Part shown: positions 46,165 to 55,158 of the stretch, piece by piece
Numbering within the stretch: position 1 is the first letter of the stretch
Layout: each line of letters opens with the position of its first letter
Source of the DNA: Mesomycoplasma ovipneumoniae
GTDB taxonomy: Bacteria; Bacillota_I; Bacilli_A; Mycoplasmatales; Metamycoplasmataceae
Direction: 5' to 3'
Length of the DNA stretch: 64,000 nt
NCBI RefSeq assembly: GCF_038095975.1
Contig: NZ_CP146003.1
Span: forward strand, 248,001 to 312,000
Position numbers and translations under genes: made by a program
Notes under the pieces: generated by a model
What the model saw: only the letters and a program-made list of their open reading frames with translations
Database searches by the model: none
What the model was told of the DNA's origin: nothing

Positions 46165-47025
46165 ATGAAATTGGAATTATTTTATAATAAATCACTCTCA
46201 TCGCTATGTTTTTATGATAGTCAAAAAAAAGCGCTAATGAAAGTAAAAACACCTGTTTTTACAGCATTTTTTTCAGATTTGGAGTCTAAAACCATTAGAT
46301 TCAATTTTTGCTTTAATTTAAAAATTCCATATTTTAATAATTTTTTATTTTGACTTGCAAGTCAAAATTTAATTTCAGAAAAACATTTATTTAACGGACT
46401 TAATTTGTCTAAAAATAAAATATTTGTTCTAAAATTGTTGAATAATTTCCACATTTTGTTTTGAAAATATAAGATGAACAGTCTTGTCATTTTTATTGAA
46501 GATGACCATGAATTTAGCGATTTATTTGCGCAAAACTATGCCGTTTTTAAGGAGCAAATCCATAAAAATTCTAAACTATTTATTTGTTCTACAGATACTG
46601 TTGTTGGACTTGGTTCGTTTTATCATGATTTGGATCTTGAGGCAATTTATAAAATAAAAAACCGTGATGTTAGCAAAAAAATCGTAACTTTAGTGGGAAA
46701 AATATCGCAAATACAGCCATTAATTAGTCCAAGTAGTTACAAAATTCTTAAACAAAAAAGCAAAAAACATTGACCTGGCGCAGTTACTTTTATAATTGAA
46801 AAAAAATCATTTAGAATTCCTGCGTTGAAAAAGTCTCAAGAATTATTTATAAAAAATGGACCTGCTTTTGTTACCAGCGCCAATATTTCTGGTCAAAAAC
46901 CGCTTAATTTTAAAGAAGCGTGCCAATTATTTTGACAAATTACAAAATTTTACGATTTTGGTCACGGTTCAGGTCGCCCCTCAAAAATTTATGATATTGA
47001 TCTAAAAACTTGAGTTCGAACTTAA
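46165..47025 (+). CDS. tsaC: L-threonylcarbamoyladenylate synthase domain with a ~103-residue N-terminal extension
   Basis: 286 codons in a single frame, several TGA Trp. Residues ~104-286 are the Sua5/YciO/YrdC (TsaC) domain: STDTVVGLGS, IYKIKNRDVSKKIVTLVG, HWPGAVTFI, FVTSANISG, GSGRPSKIYDI. It makes the threonylcarbamoyl-AMP used for t6A37 of ANN-reading tRNAs. The first ~103 residues (MKLELFYNKSLSSL...) match nothing I know. An internal ATG at 46474 would give a TsaC of normal size, but it lacks a ribosome site; the gene may be a fusion or two coupled products. Confidence 0.78.
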
Positions 47026-47050
47026 AATTCACTTTTTAAAATAATAAATA

Positions 47051-47080
47051 AAAAAAACCTTTTTTTCAAAGGTTTTTTTT
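47051..47080. terminator. bidirectional intrinsic terminator
   Basis: AAAAAAACCTTT, loop TTTTC, AAAGGTTTTTTT. It serves tsaC (+) and tRNA-Ile (-). Confidence 0.8.
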
Positions 47081-47103
47081 AAAGTTTTAAAGTCAATTAG
47101 ATA

Positions 47104-47180
47104 TGGTGGGAACGAATGGGATCGAACCATCGACCTCACGATTATCAGTCGTGTGCTCTAACCGTCTGAGCTACGCTCCC
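47104..47180 (-). tRNA. tRNA-Ile (GAT)
   Basis: 77 nt with encoded CCA. Acceptor stem GGGAGCG/CGTTCCC pairs (one G-U), D arm GCTC...GAGC, anticodon stem CACGA/TCGTG with loop CTGATAA (anticodon GAT), T arm GATGG-TTCGATC-CCATT (the last pair is G-T). It lies downstream of rpsI on the same strand. Confidence 0.96.
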
Positions 47181-47186
47181 GAAGGT

Positions 47187-47214
47187 GATATAATTACGTT
47201 GCTATAATTATATC
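47187..47214 (-). promoter_or_regulatory. inverted repeat and promoter of tRNA-Ile
   Basis: Perfect 10-bp inverted repeat GATATAATTA...TAATTATATC holding TATAAT boxes, just upstream of the tRNA. It may also form the end of the rpsI transcript. Confidence 0.4.
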
Positions 47215-47252
47215 ATATTTTTTTAAAAATTTTTTTAAAAAGGAAGAAAAAA

Positions 47253-47648
47253 TTACCGTTTTGAAAATTGACGCGCTCTTCTGGCTTTTCTCAATCCAAA
47301 TTTTTTACGTTCTTTAGCTCTAGCATCACGTGTCAACATTCCGGACATTTTAAGACTTGGACGATAATCAGCTGAAATTTCTAATAAAGCTTTTGCAATT
47401 CCTAGTCTAATCGCACCGGCTTGTCCAGAAATTCCACCACCATGAGCATTAACGCGAATATCAAATTCAGAAATTGTATTTGTAATAGCGAGTGGTTGTA
47501 GAGCGTCTTTAATTAAAATATCAGATTTTAGGTACTCTTTTGCTATTCGGTTATTAATTTTAAAATGACCATTTCCACGTTTTAAAATAACACGGGCAAC
47601 TGAAGATTTTCTTCTTCCTGTTCCATAATAAGTTAATTCTTGATTCAT
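47253..47648 (-). CDS. rpsI: 30S ribosomal protein S9 (uS9)
   Basis: 131 codons, normal length. [14 protein letters not shown] at the N-terminus, [21 protein letters not shown] in the middle and the basic tail [14 protein letters not shown], whose end reaches the ribosomal P site. It follows rplM by one base; the ATG is preceded by the end of rplM (GAGGTCAAATATTAAA). Standard rplM-rpsI operon. Confidence 0.98.
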   Translation of the reverse strand: MNQELTYYGTGRRKSSVARVILKRGNGHFKINNRIAKEYLKSDILIKDALQPLAITNTISEFDIRVNAHGGGISGQAGAIRLGIAKALLEISADYRPSLKMSGMLTRDARAKERKKFGLRKARRARQFSKR

Positions 47649-47649
47649 T

Positions 47650-48087
47650 TTAATATTTGACCTCTAATTTTTCAGGGTTTTGACCTTGGTGTGGGTGTTC
47701 AGTTCCGGCATAAACATAAAGATTTTTTCTTTGTTTGTCCCCTAGTTTTGTGTGAGGTAGCATACCATAAACCGCTTTTTCAATTAAAGCAATTGGTTTT
47801 TTTGCTCGAAGTTCTCTAGCAGTTCTAACTTTTAAACCACCAGGATAACCAGAGTGTCTATAATATAGTTTTTGGTCTTCTTTTTTTGCTGTTAATAAAA
47901 TTTTTTCAGCGTTAATTATAATTATTTTATCTCCCATATCAACGTTAGGAGTAAAAAGCGGAGAGTGTTTTCCGCGCAAACGGCTAGCGACAAACGCGGC
48001 TAAACGCCCTAAAATTTGTGACTCTGCATCAATAACAAACCATTTTTTTTCAACTTCATGTGGTTTTATAAACGTAGTTTGTCTCAT
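47650..48087 (-). CDS. rplM: 50S ribosomal protein L13 (uL13)
   Basis: 145 codons. [32 protein letters not shown] and the [12 protein letters not shown] motif identify uL13, an early assembly protein of the large subunit. AGAAAGGTAGAC precedes the ATG. First gene of the rplM-rpsI operon, with a ~80-base leader containing a G-rich GGGAGGGAG-complementary stretch. Confidence 0.98.
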   Translation of the reverse strand: MRQTTFIKPHEVEKKWFVIDAESQILGRLAAFVASRLRGKHSPLFTPNVDMGDKIIIINAEKILLTAKKEDQKLYYRHSGYPGGLKVRTARELRAKKPIALIEKAVYGMLPHTKLGDKQRKNLYVYAGTEHPHQGQNPEKLEVKY

Positions 48088-48163
48088 GTCTACCTTTCTA
48101 TAAATTTTTTAAAAAGATTTTATATAAAAATAATGTAACGACTAAGGGAGGGAGATTTTTAAA

Positions 48164-48189
48164 ATTATACACTATTTTTTGAAATTCAA
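48164..48189 (-). promoter_or_regulatory. putative rplM-rpsI promoter
   Basis: On the minus strand TTGAAT (48184-48189) and TATAAT (48164-48169). The 14-base spacer is short, so the -35 assignment is weak; the -10 is good. Confidence 0.45.
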
Positions 48190-48206
48190 AACTAAAAAAA
48201 TAAAAA

Positions 48207-48992
48207 TTATTTATTTTTAATATTGTCAAAATAAAAATTTGAAATTCTAGCGTAAGTTTCAACATTTATTTCTTGGGGGCGTATTTTTGGGTCAAAATTG
48301 AAAAAATTGAAAATTTTTTCAATTTCGTCTTGTGACAAAGAATTTTTGAGATTATTATATAATGTTTTTCGCTTGAATTGAAAGCACAATTTAGTAAATT
48401 TAAAAAATTGTGCAACTTTTTCAGGGTTTAAATTTTTCCTTATTGAAAAATAAACAATAGCAGAATCTACCTTTGGAACTGGAAAAAAAGAACTTGGTGG
48501 CACAACGAAAAGCTTTTTTACTTCAGCAACATATTGGCAGGTTAGTGATAATTTTGAGTAAGATGCCGTTCCTGGTGTTGCAATAATTCTATCGGCAACC
48601 TCATTTTGAACCATTATTAAGATTTCATCAAATTTCTCAAAATTATCAAATATTTTAAACAGAATTTTTGACGTTATATAATAAGGAAGATTGCCAATAA
48701 CCGATTGTTTTTCTGAAAAATTTAGATCTGACAGTAAAAAATCCTCATTAATTATTTTAATATTCTTGTTTTTAAATTTATTTTCAAGTAAAGGAATTAA
48801 ATTTTTGTCAATTTCATAACAGGTCAAAAATTTAGCTTTTTGGATTAAATATTTAGTCAAAAAACCGGTTCCAGGCCCTATTTCCACAAGATTTTTATTT
48901 GCTAAGTCAATGCTATTTACAATTTTTTGTGCAATTTTTTCATCTTTTAAAAAATTTTGACCTAGATGTTTTTTAGGCGATATTTTAAGCAT
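48207..48992 (-). CDS. rsmA: 16S rRNA (adenine1518/1519-N6)-dimethyltransferase
   Basis: 261 codons (ksgA). N-terminal [12 protein letters not shown] motif [11 protein letters not shown], catalytic motif [11 protein letters not shown], and the C-terminal helical part with [10 protein letters not shown]. It dimethylates two adjacent A residues in helix 45 of 16S rRNA; loss gives kasugamycin resistance. The start overlaps the end of the upstream TatD gene by 8 bases, so it is coupled to it. Confidence 0.96.
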   Translation of the reverse strand: MLKISPKKHLGQNFLKDEKIAQKIVNSIDLANKNLVEIGPGTGFLTKYLIQKAKFLTCYEIDKNLIPLLENKFKNKNIKIINEDFLLSDLNFSEKQSVIGNLPYYITSKILFKIFDNFEKFDEILIMVQNEVADRIIATPGTASYSKLSLTCQYVAEVKKLFVVPPSSFFPVPKVDSAIVYFSIRKNLNPEKVAQFFKFTKLCFQFKRKTLYNNLKNSLSQDEIEKIFNFFNFDPKIRPQEINVETYARISNFYFDNIKNK

Positions 48993-50220
48993 TTTTTACC
49001 TTAAAAATTTTTAGCGCATTTTCATAAACTATTTTAGAAAGCTCCCTTTTTGTTAAATTTTTCAAATTAGCTATTGTTTGATAGGTATTTTCAATTTGCG
49101 GAGATGTATTTGGTCAAACTTGTCGATTAGGTTCGGGACTTAAATATGGTGTATCAGTTTCACATAAAATTCTTGAAATCGGAGTTTGAGATACTATTTT
49201 TCTTAGTTCAACGCTCTTTTTAAAGGTTATTACTCCTGAAAATGAAAAGTAACAATTTTTTCTGCTCACTATTTCTGTAAATTTTTCATAATTTGTTGAA
49301 AAATTATGAAAAATAAAGTTAATTTCAGGAAATTTGTCAATTATTAAAATTATTTCATTAATCGCTTTAAATTCATCAAGTTTGTCGCGAATATGCAACA
49401 TTACAGCGATATTATTGCTTTTTGCGATTTCAATTTGGGCCAAAAGTGCATTTATTTGCTCTTGTTGGTCAGGGTTATTTTCATAATAAAAATCAAGCCC
49501 AACTTCGCCAATTCCCACTACATTTTTGTCAATGTATTTCGAAAGGTTATTATAATCATCTGTTGTTTTTATTAAATTTGGATGTATTCCAATAATTTTA
49601 TATATTTTATCAGAATATAAACTAATTTGTTTAGTTTCTTCAAGATCCTCTCAAGAAGTTCCAACAACAAATAAAAGACCAATATTATTATCAAATCATT
49701 TGCTAATTTCTTGTTTTGGGTTTTGAAAATATTCCAAAAAAGGATGGCAGTGTACGTCAGTAAAGTTATATTTTTCAATTTCCTTAATTTGGAATGTCAA
49801 AACTGAAGAATTTGTTTCTTGAAACGCCGGTCCAAAAAAATTTTTGAAAACTAAACTTTTTTGGTCAAGTTTAAGATAAAAATCCCGTAATTTATAGTGT
49901 TTTTTGATAAAATCAAGGACAAATTCTCCAATAATATTAATTCAGTTAGAGTCCAAAAGCTCACTAAAAAACACCAAACTTAAATAGAAAGTTTGTTCTT
50001 TTTTAGAAAGAATAAAATGTGCTAAACTAAAGTCTAAATTTTTGTCAAAATCAAAAATAGTAAATTCATGATTATTTTCAAAATTTTGGAAATAATCTAA
50101 ATTGGCAACATTAGTTTTACCATTTTTAGTTTTTAAATTTACTTCTAAATTAAATTTTTTAACCGCATTTAGAAGTAAATTTAAATGTCGCGGCGAAAAT
50201 TGTTCGATTTTTAAATACAT
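48985..50220 (-). CDS. TatD-family metal-dependent hydrolase with ~150-residue N-terminal extension
   Basis: 411 codons, frame checked codon by codon with TGA Trp. The TatD barrel begins only near residue 153: VHCHP (H157, H159), [24 protein letters not shown] and [13 protein letters not shown] supply the metal ligands. TatD proteins are 3'-5' DNases/RNases or D-aminoacyl-tRNA deacylases. The first ~150 residues ([18 protein letters not shown]...) have no family I know and no in-frame start with a ribosome site separates them. Usual TatD length is ~260. Either a genuine fusion or the TatD part has a non-AUG start near 49800. Confidence 0.8.
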
Positions 50221-50304
50221 TGTAACTTTTCAAAATATTATTAAAATTAATTATATTTTATTATATAATAATATTTTAAATATAAAAATAAACAAGGCGA
50301 AAAA

Positions 50305-51297
50305 ATGAACATAGATACAAAGAAAAATGTAATTCTTTTTGGAATGAGAAATTCACTAGATTTAGCAACAAAAATTTCAACTCTAACCGGAATTCCGCTC
50401 TCAGGGATTGAACGAATAGTTTATGCTGATGGTGAGGTTTTGCTAAAATCTAATGAAACTGTTAGAAATTCAACCGTTTTTGTTATTGCAAATACATCAA
50501 GGCCGGTTAATGAAAATATAATGGAACTTTTAATTTTCATTGACTCTCTAAAGCGAGCTTATGCCCAAGAAATTGTTGTGGTTCTTTCATATTATGGTTA
50601 TGCTAGACAAGACCGAAAATCATCTGGAAGAGAACCAATTACCGCAAAATTAGTAGCTAATTTACTTGAAAAAGCAGGTGTAACTAAACTAATTTTAGTT
50701 GATATTCACAATCCAAGTATTCAAGGATTTCTTGACATTTCAGTTGATGAACTTCATGGTCAATATATTCTTGCAAACGAACTTGTGGGCAAAAACAAGG
50801 ATTATGTTGTTGTAACCCCAGATCATGGTGGTGCTGTTAGAGCTAGAATTTTAGCAGAAATTCTAGGAAAACAAACAAATTTTGCGGTTATTGACAAGCG
50901 AAGAACCGGCACAAATCAAACTGAAGTTCTAGGACTAATTGGAAACGTTGAAAATAAAGATTGCATCATAATTGACGACATTATTGATACAGGTGGAACT
51001 ATAATAAATGCCGCAAATGTTGTCAAACAAAAAGGTGCAAAATCCGTCATTTTAGCAGCAACACATGGTGTTTTTAGCCACGGATTTGACAAATTTCAAG
51101 AAAATGAAAATATTGACAAAGTAATAATTACTGATTCAATTGATAATAGAGAACTTGTAGCAAAATATGATAAATTACTAGTTACATCTTTGGCTGAATT
51201 TTTGTCAAAAAGTATACTAGCATGCATCCATTCAACATCAATTACAAGTATTTATAAAGAAATCAAGGAAAAATTAATTTCAGCAAACGAAAATTAA
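50305..51297 (+). CDS. prs: ribose-phosphate pyrophosphokinase
   Basis: 330 codons. FGMRNSLDLATKI at the start, the ATP-binding and catalytic region YYGYARQDRKSSGREPITAKL, DIHNPSIQGFL, and the PRPP loop IIIDDIIDTGGT. It makes PRPP from ribose-5-P and ATP for nucleotide salvage, for example by Apt in this window. CAAGGCG precedes the ATG. The 84-base gap to the divergent TatD gene holds AT-rich promoters with TATATAATAAT. Confidence 0.96.
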   Translation: MNIDTKKNVILFGMRNSLDLATKISTLTGIPLSGIERIVYADGEVLLKSNETVRNSTVFVIANTSRPVNENIMELLIFIDSLKRAYAQEIVVVLSYYGYARQDRKSSGREPITAKLVANLLEKAGVTKLILVDIHNPSIQGFLDISVDELHGQYILANELVGKNKDYVVVTPDHGGAVRARILAEILGKQTNFAVIDKRRTGTNQTEVLGLIGNVENKDCIIIDDIIDTGGTIINAANVVKQKGAKSVILAATHGVFSHGFDKFQENENIDKVIITDSIDNRELVAKYDKLLVTSLAEFLSKSILACIHSTSITSIYKEIKEKLISANEN

Positions 51298-51315
51298 AAT
51301 ATTTTCAATGTTTTT

Positions 51316-51924
51316 ATGTATAAAGAAAAAGTAAAGTTACTTGTTGATTTAGATGTATTTGAAAAACTTGAACAATACGTAAAATTAATCGAATTTTGTA
51401 ATCAAAAATTTAATTTAACCGGTTTTTCAGGCGATATTCTTTGAAAAGAAGGCATCCTTGAGTCCATTCTTACAATGAATTTTATAAGAAATTTATTGAA
51501 AAAAGAAAACATTTCAGAAAAACCAAAAATTTTAGATATTGGGGCGGGTGTAGGCTTTCCTTCAATTCCGTATTTAATTTTTGATCCAAAAATTGACTTG
51601 ACTATTTGCGAGTCTATGCAAAAAAGGTGCCAATTTTTAAAAAAAGTATCTGAAACTCTGGGAATTAAATTTAATTTAGTTTGTAAATCAGTCCAAGAAA
51701 TTGAAAACGACAATTTTGATCTTGTGACAGCCCGAGCAGTTGCAAATCTAGAAAAACTCGATAAAATTGTTAATAAAATCAAGACTAAAAATACAATATT
51801 TGCCTTTATTAAAGGCCCAAAAATTTTTGAAGAACTCAAAAATTGCAAAAACTGCGATTATCAGGTAGTAGAATTTGCCAATAATCTTGATAAAAAAATT
51901 TTTATAGCATTTAAAAAAATATAA
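51316..51924 (+). CDS. rsmG: 16S rRNA (guanine527-N7)-methyltransferase
   Basis: 202 codons with one TGA Trp near 51442. NKFNLTG-like QKFNLTGFSG, SAM motif ILDIGAGVGFPSIPYLI, LTICESMQKRCQFLK and TARAVANLEKL are typical of RsmG (GidB). It methylates G527 of 16S rRNA; loss gives low-level streptomycin resistance. It starts 18 bases after prs. Confidence 0.93.
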
Positions 51925-52000
51925 AAAAATTAATACATTTATAATTGTTTTTTATTGTAAAATTATATCCTAATCAATAATTTTAAATAAAGGAATTAAA

Positions 52001-52216
52001 ATGAAAACAACAAGATATTTTAGTATTGACATTAAATGTGCAAGCTGCAAGGTAGTTTTTGAAAAACTATTTGCAAATTTGCAAGATTTTCAATGGAACG
52101 CAAATATTAGCGCAAAAGTTTTGAAAATTAACGCTGATGAAGAAAAATATCCTGACGAATTTATTATTGAAAAATTAACTTCTGTTGGTTATACAAGTGA
52201 AAAAATCGACGAATAA
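52001..52216 (+). CDS. HMA-like metal-binding protein (copper chaperone-like)
   Basis: 71 codons. A heavy-metal-associated fold pattern with KCASCK (C13, C16) and a beta-alpha-beta-beta-alpha-beta-like alternation, ending GYTSEKI. AAAGGAATTAAA precedes the ATG. It overlaps the copper ATPase start, and most likely hands Cu+ to it or is its detached N-terminal metal domain. Confidence 0.85.
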   Translation: MKTTRYFSIDIKCASCKVVFEKLFANLQDFQWNANISAKVLKINADEEKYPDEFIIEKLTSVGYTSEKIDE

Positions 52217-54236
52217 CAGAAAATTTTTCGCTGACTCTAAACAAAAGGCAAAAATAAAAATATTTATTGAGTTATTAATTTTTATTTTTGCCTTTTTTTC
52301 TTTTATTTTTGATACTTTAAATAATTATAAAGTTTTAAATTTTAGTCACGATCACAAAATTCATCTAATTTTAGCGTCAATTTTGTTTTTCTTTGCATTT
52401 TTAGTTATTTTTCTAGAAAAAAAATATTTTTTAGCATACAAAAACCTTTTAAGAAAAATTTTTACAATGGAATTGCTAATAGCGATTGCAAGCCATGTTT
52501 CATTTATTTATTCTGCAGTTTCATTTTTGTATAAAATAAGCACCGGTGATAAAATTAGTATGGAATTTTTTGAAGTTTCAATTATTCTGTTCTTGTTTTT
52601 TAATGCTGGTAAATATCTTGAGGAAAAACTACAAAAAAAATCAAGTTCAGACTTTCAAGGAATACTAAAATTAAAAAATCGCTATTCACATATAATAGTC
52701 GATGGCAAAAAAGAACAAATTTTAACTAGTAAAATTACTCCTGGTAATATTGTTTTTGTTCCAAAAGGCGAAGTTATTCCAACTGATTCAACCCTAAATT
52801 CTGACTTTGCAACTATCGATTACTCGTCAATTAACGGTGAGTCTTTGCCGATTGAATTTGCTAAAAATCAAGAAATTTTGTCCGGAAGTATCAATATTGG
52901 CGAACCGATTCACCTAACTTCCACAAAAAAAGCCCAAGATTCATTTTTAATGCAAACAATTAACAGATTAGAGTCAATTTTTGAAACTCCTTCCAAAATT
53001 GAAAGAGTTTCAACTAAAATAGTTTCACTTTTTACCCCAACTGTTTTAATTTTGTCATTTTTGGCTTTTGCAATCTGAGTCATAATCGGTTATTCACTTG
53101 GTGATTTTGAAAAAATTTATACAGGTTTTACACCTCCGCGAAATTCTCACCCACTTTATGTTGGCGCTCATATAGGAGTTGCTGTTTTGGTAATTTCTTG
53201 TCCATGTGCTTTTGGAATAGCAGCGCCAATGGCCATTTATTCTTCTTCGATTTTGGCCTCAAAAAATCGAATTTTATTTGCAAATTCAGAGATTTATGAA
53301 AAAATTATTACCACAAAAACAATAATTTTTGACAAAACCGGAACTCTAACTGAAGGAAAACCAAAAGTTGTTGAATTTCAAGGTGATTCAAGTTTTTGAC
53401 CTTTAATTAAGGAAATGGCTCAAAATTCTAAACACCCAATTTCACTTTCAATTCATAATTTTTTACCAGAAAATCAAGTAAAATTCGACAATTTTAAGGT
53501 TAGCGAAATTTCAGGTCAAGGCCTAGAACATATTGATTTAGATTCAAATAAATATAGCCTTATTTCTCATGAGTTTGCAAAAAATAATAATTTTTTGATT
53601 GATGATAGTTTTAACTTTGATAAGATAGGCAATTACACAGTTTTTGCTAAAAATGATAGAGTTATTGCCGTTTTTTTAATAATTGATCAAGTTAAAGAAA
53701 GTGCAAAAAAGGTTGTTAAAAAATTCCAATCTCAAGGGCTAAATTGCATTATTGCCTCAGGAGACAATCCAAAAAATGTCGAAAATGTCGCAAAAATACT
53801 GGGAATAAAGCAATTTTATGCAAACTTAAAACCTAATGACAAGTTTGAACTAGTAGAAAAATTAAAAAAAGATACCCCAATTATTTTTGTAGGTGACGGT
53901 TTAAATGATATTTTAGCTTTAAAATCCGCTGATCTTTCAATCGCTTTTGAAAGTGGTTCTAACCTTAGTAATTCAATTGCTGATATTTCCTTATTTGAAA
54001 CAGATCTTGTTATGGTTTATAAATCAATTGAAATTATCAAAAAAACTAATAAATTAGTAAAATTAAACTTTTTGTGAGCAATTTTATTTAATTCGCTTTT
54101 CATACCTTTGGCGTTTTTAGGTTTTATAAATCCAGTTTTTTCAATGTCTTTAATGCTGTTTTCATCAATTTTCCTTATTGTTAATACAATTATTTTCAAA
54201 AAAAGACATCAGAAGTTTCTCGAAAAAGCTATTTAA
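52197..54236 (+). CDS. copA: copper-exporting P1B-type ATPase
   Basis: 679 codons from GTG 52197 (a TTG at 52185 is also in frame), with TGA Trp. No N-terminal HMA domain; the preceding small gene supplies it. Motifs: INGESLPIEF (TGES variant), SCPCAFG with the transport Cys 335/337, DKTGT with phosphorylated D379, SKHPIS (HP), SGDNPKN, and GDGLNDI at 566-572. Eight membrane helices expected. Cu+ efflux is inferred from the CPC motif. The start overlaps the HMA gene by 20 bases. Ends before the palindromic terminator at 54291. Confidence 0.92.
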
Positions 54237-54290
54237 AATTTTTATTTTTGTGTTTGTCAAACTTACTTGTTTCCAAAATTATCTTAAATT

Positions 54291-54316
54291 AACCTATGAA
54301 TTCATAGGTTTTTTTA
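54291..54316 (+). terminator. copA intrinsic terminator
   Basis: Perfect 20-base palindrome AACCTATGAATTCATAGGTT, then T6. It lies 54 bases before the left end of R4. Confidence 0.8.
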
Positions 54317-54369
54317 TGTTTTTAAATGAAAAATTATTCTTTAGCTTTTTGAAAATAATATAAAAAGCC

Positions 54370-54935
54370 CTGAGTTTGCCGGATTGATGGCAAAAATTCA
54401 CTTTTTGGTTAATGTAATTACGAAAAATACCAGTAAATCCGTCTTTTTAACGCTAAAATCTTAATTTTTATTATTTTGAAATTAACCGTTTGCAAAAAAA
54501 AAAAAAAAAATGTTTGGTCTAAGAAAAAATTATGTTATAATAACCATCACTAAGAATAATTAATAAATTTTAATATTGAATTAAGGGGGACTTGATTATG
54601 TTTTTTGTCTAAAAAATCAGCAAATGCGAATTATCCATTATATTTTTAAATATGATGGAATGCCTTAAATTTGACCGTTTAGAAATCTACAAATTTAAGG
54701 CTTTTAGTTATGGCTCTTTCAAAACTTCATATATTTTTTTAGGCTCAATTTAAATATAAATGAGTTTTCTATTTGCATTGAGTTTAAATAGTAGTTGTTT
54801 TTTTATTCATGAGTGTTAGATTTAAAATTTAGTTTTTTGCTTTGATAGTTATTATTACTGAGTTTGCCAAAAAAGTTAAAAAGTGCCTAAAACCAGACAC
54901 TTTTTAAAATTATCTCATCAAACTGGTAAACTCGG
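54370..54935 (+). repeat. dispersed element R4
   Basis: 566 bp, + orientation, between copA and smc. Left end CTGAGTTTGCCGGATTGATG; right end, reversed, CCGAGTTTACCAGTTTGATG. A17 tract, -35 54514-54519, -10 54536-54541 (spacer 16), TTAAGGGGG site and mini-ORF MFFV (54598-54612), stem-loop I, stem-loop II (GCCTTAAATTT/AAATTTAAGGC), end hairpin AAAAAGTG...CACTTTTT. It lacks ~120 bp that R2 and R5 have after TAGTAGTTGT. Confidence 0.87.
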
Positions 54936-55158
54936 CAAAAAAATTAGAGTTTTATTCTTGAATTAGTATTTATAACGTTTTATTTTCAAAGTTTCTAAGT
55001 TCTAATTATTTTTAACGGCAAAATTTAAAAAATTAAAAAAGAATGAATCATTTTATGAGTCACAAATGCAAAAAAAATGCTTTTTTTAGCGTTTTTTAGG
55101 ATAAGTTTAATATAATTTACTTATTTTAAAAATTTAATTTATCAAGAAATACCAAATT
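54936..55158. other. AT-rich spacer before smc
   Basis: 223 bp with no ORF. TTTAATATAATTTAC near 55106-55120 is a fair -10 region for smc. Confidence 0.35.

Noticed and set aside
49572..49778. Hydrophobic minus-strand ORF of 68 residues
   Set aside because: Out-of-frame shadow of the TatD gene, whose motifs are in the other frame.
54178..54363. 61-residue ORF after copA
   Set aside because: Overlaps the copA end and the terminator palindrome; no ribosome site.
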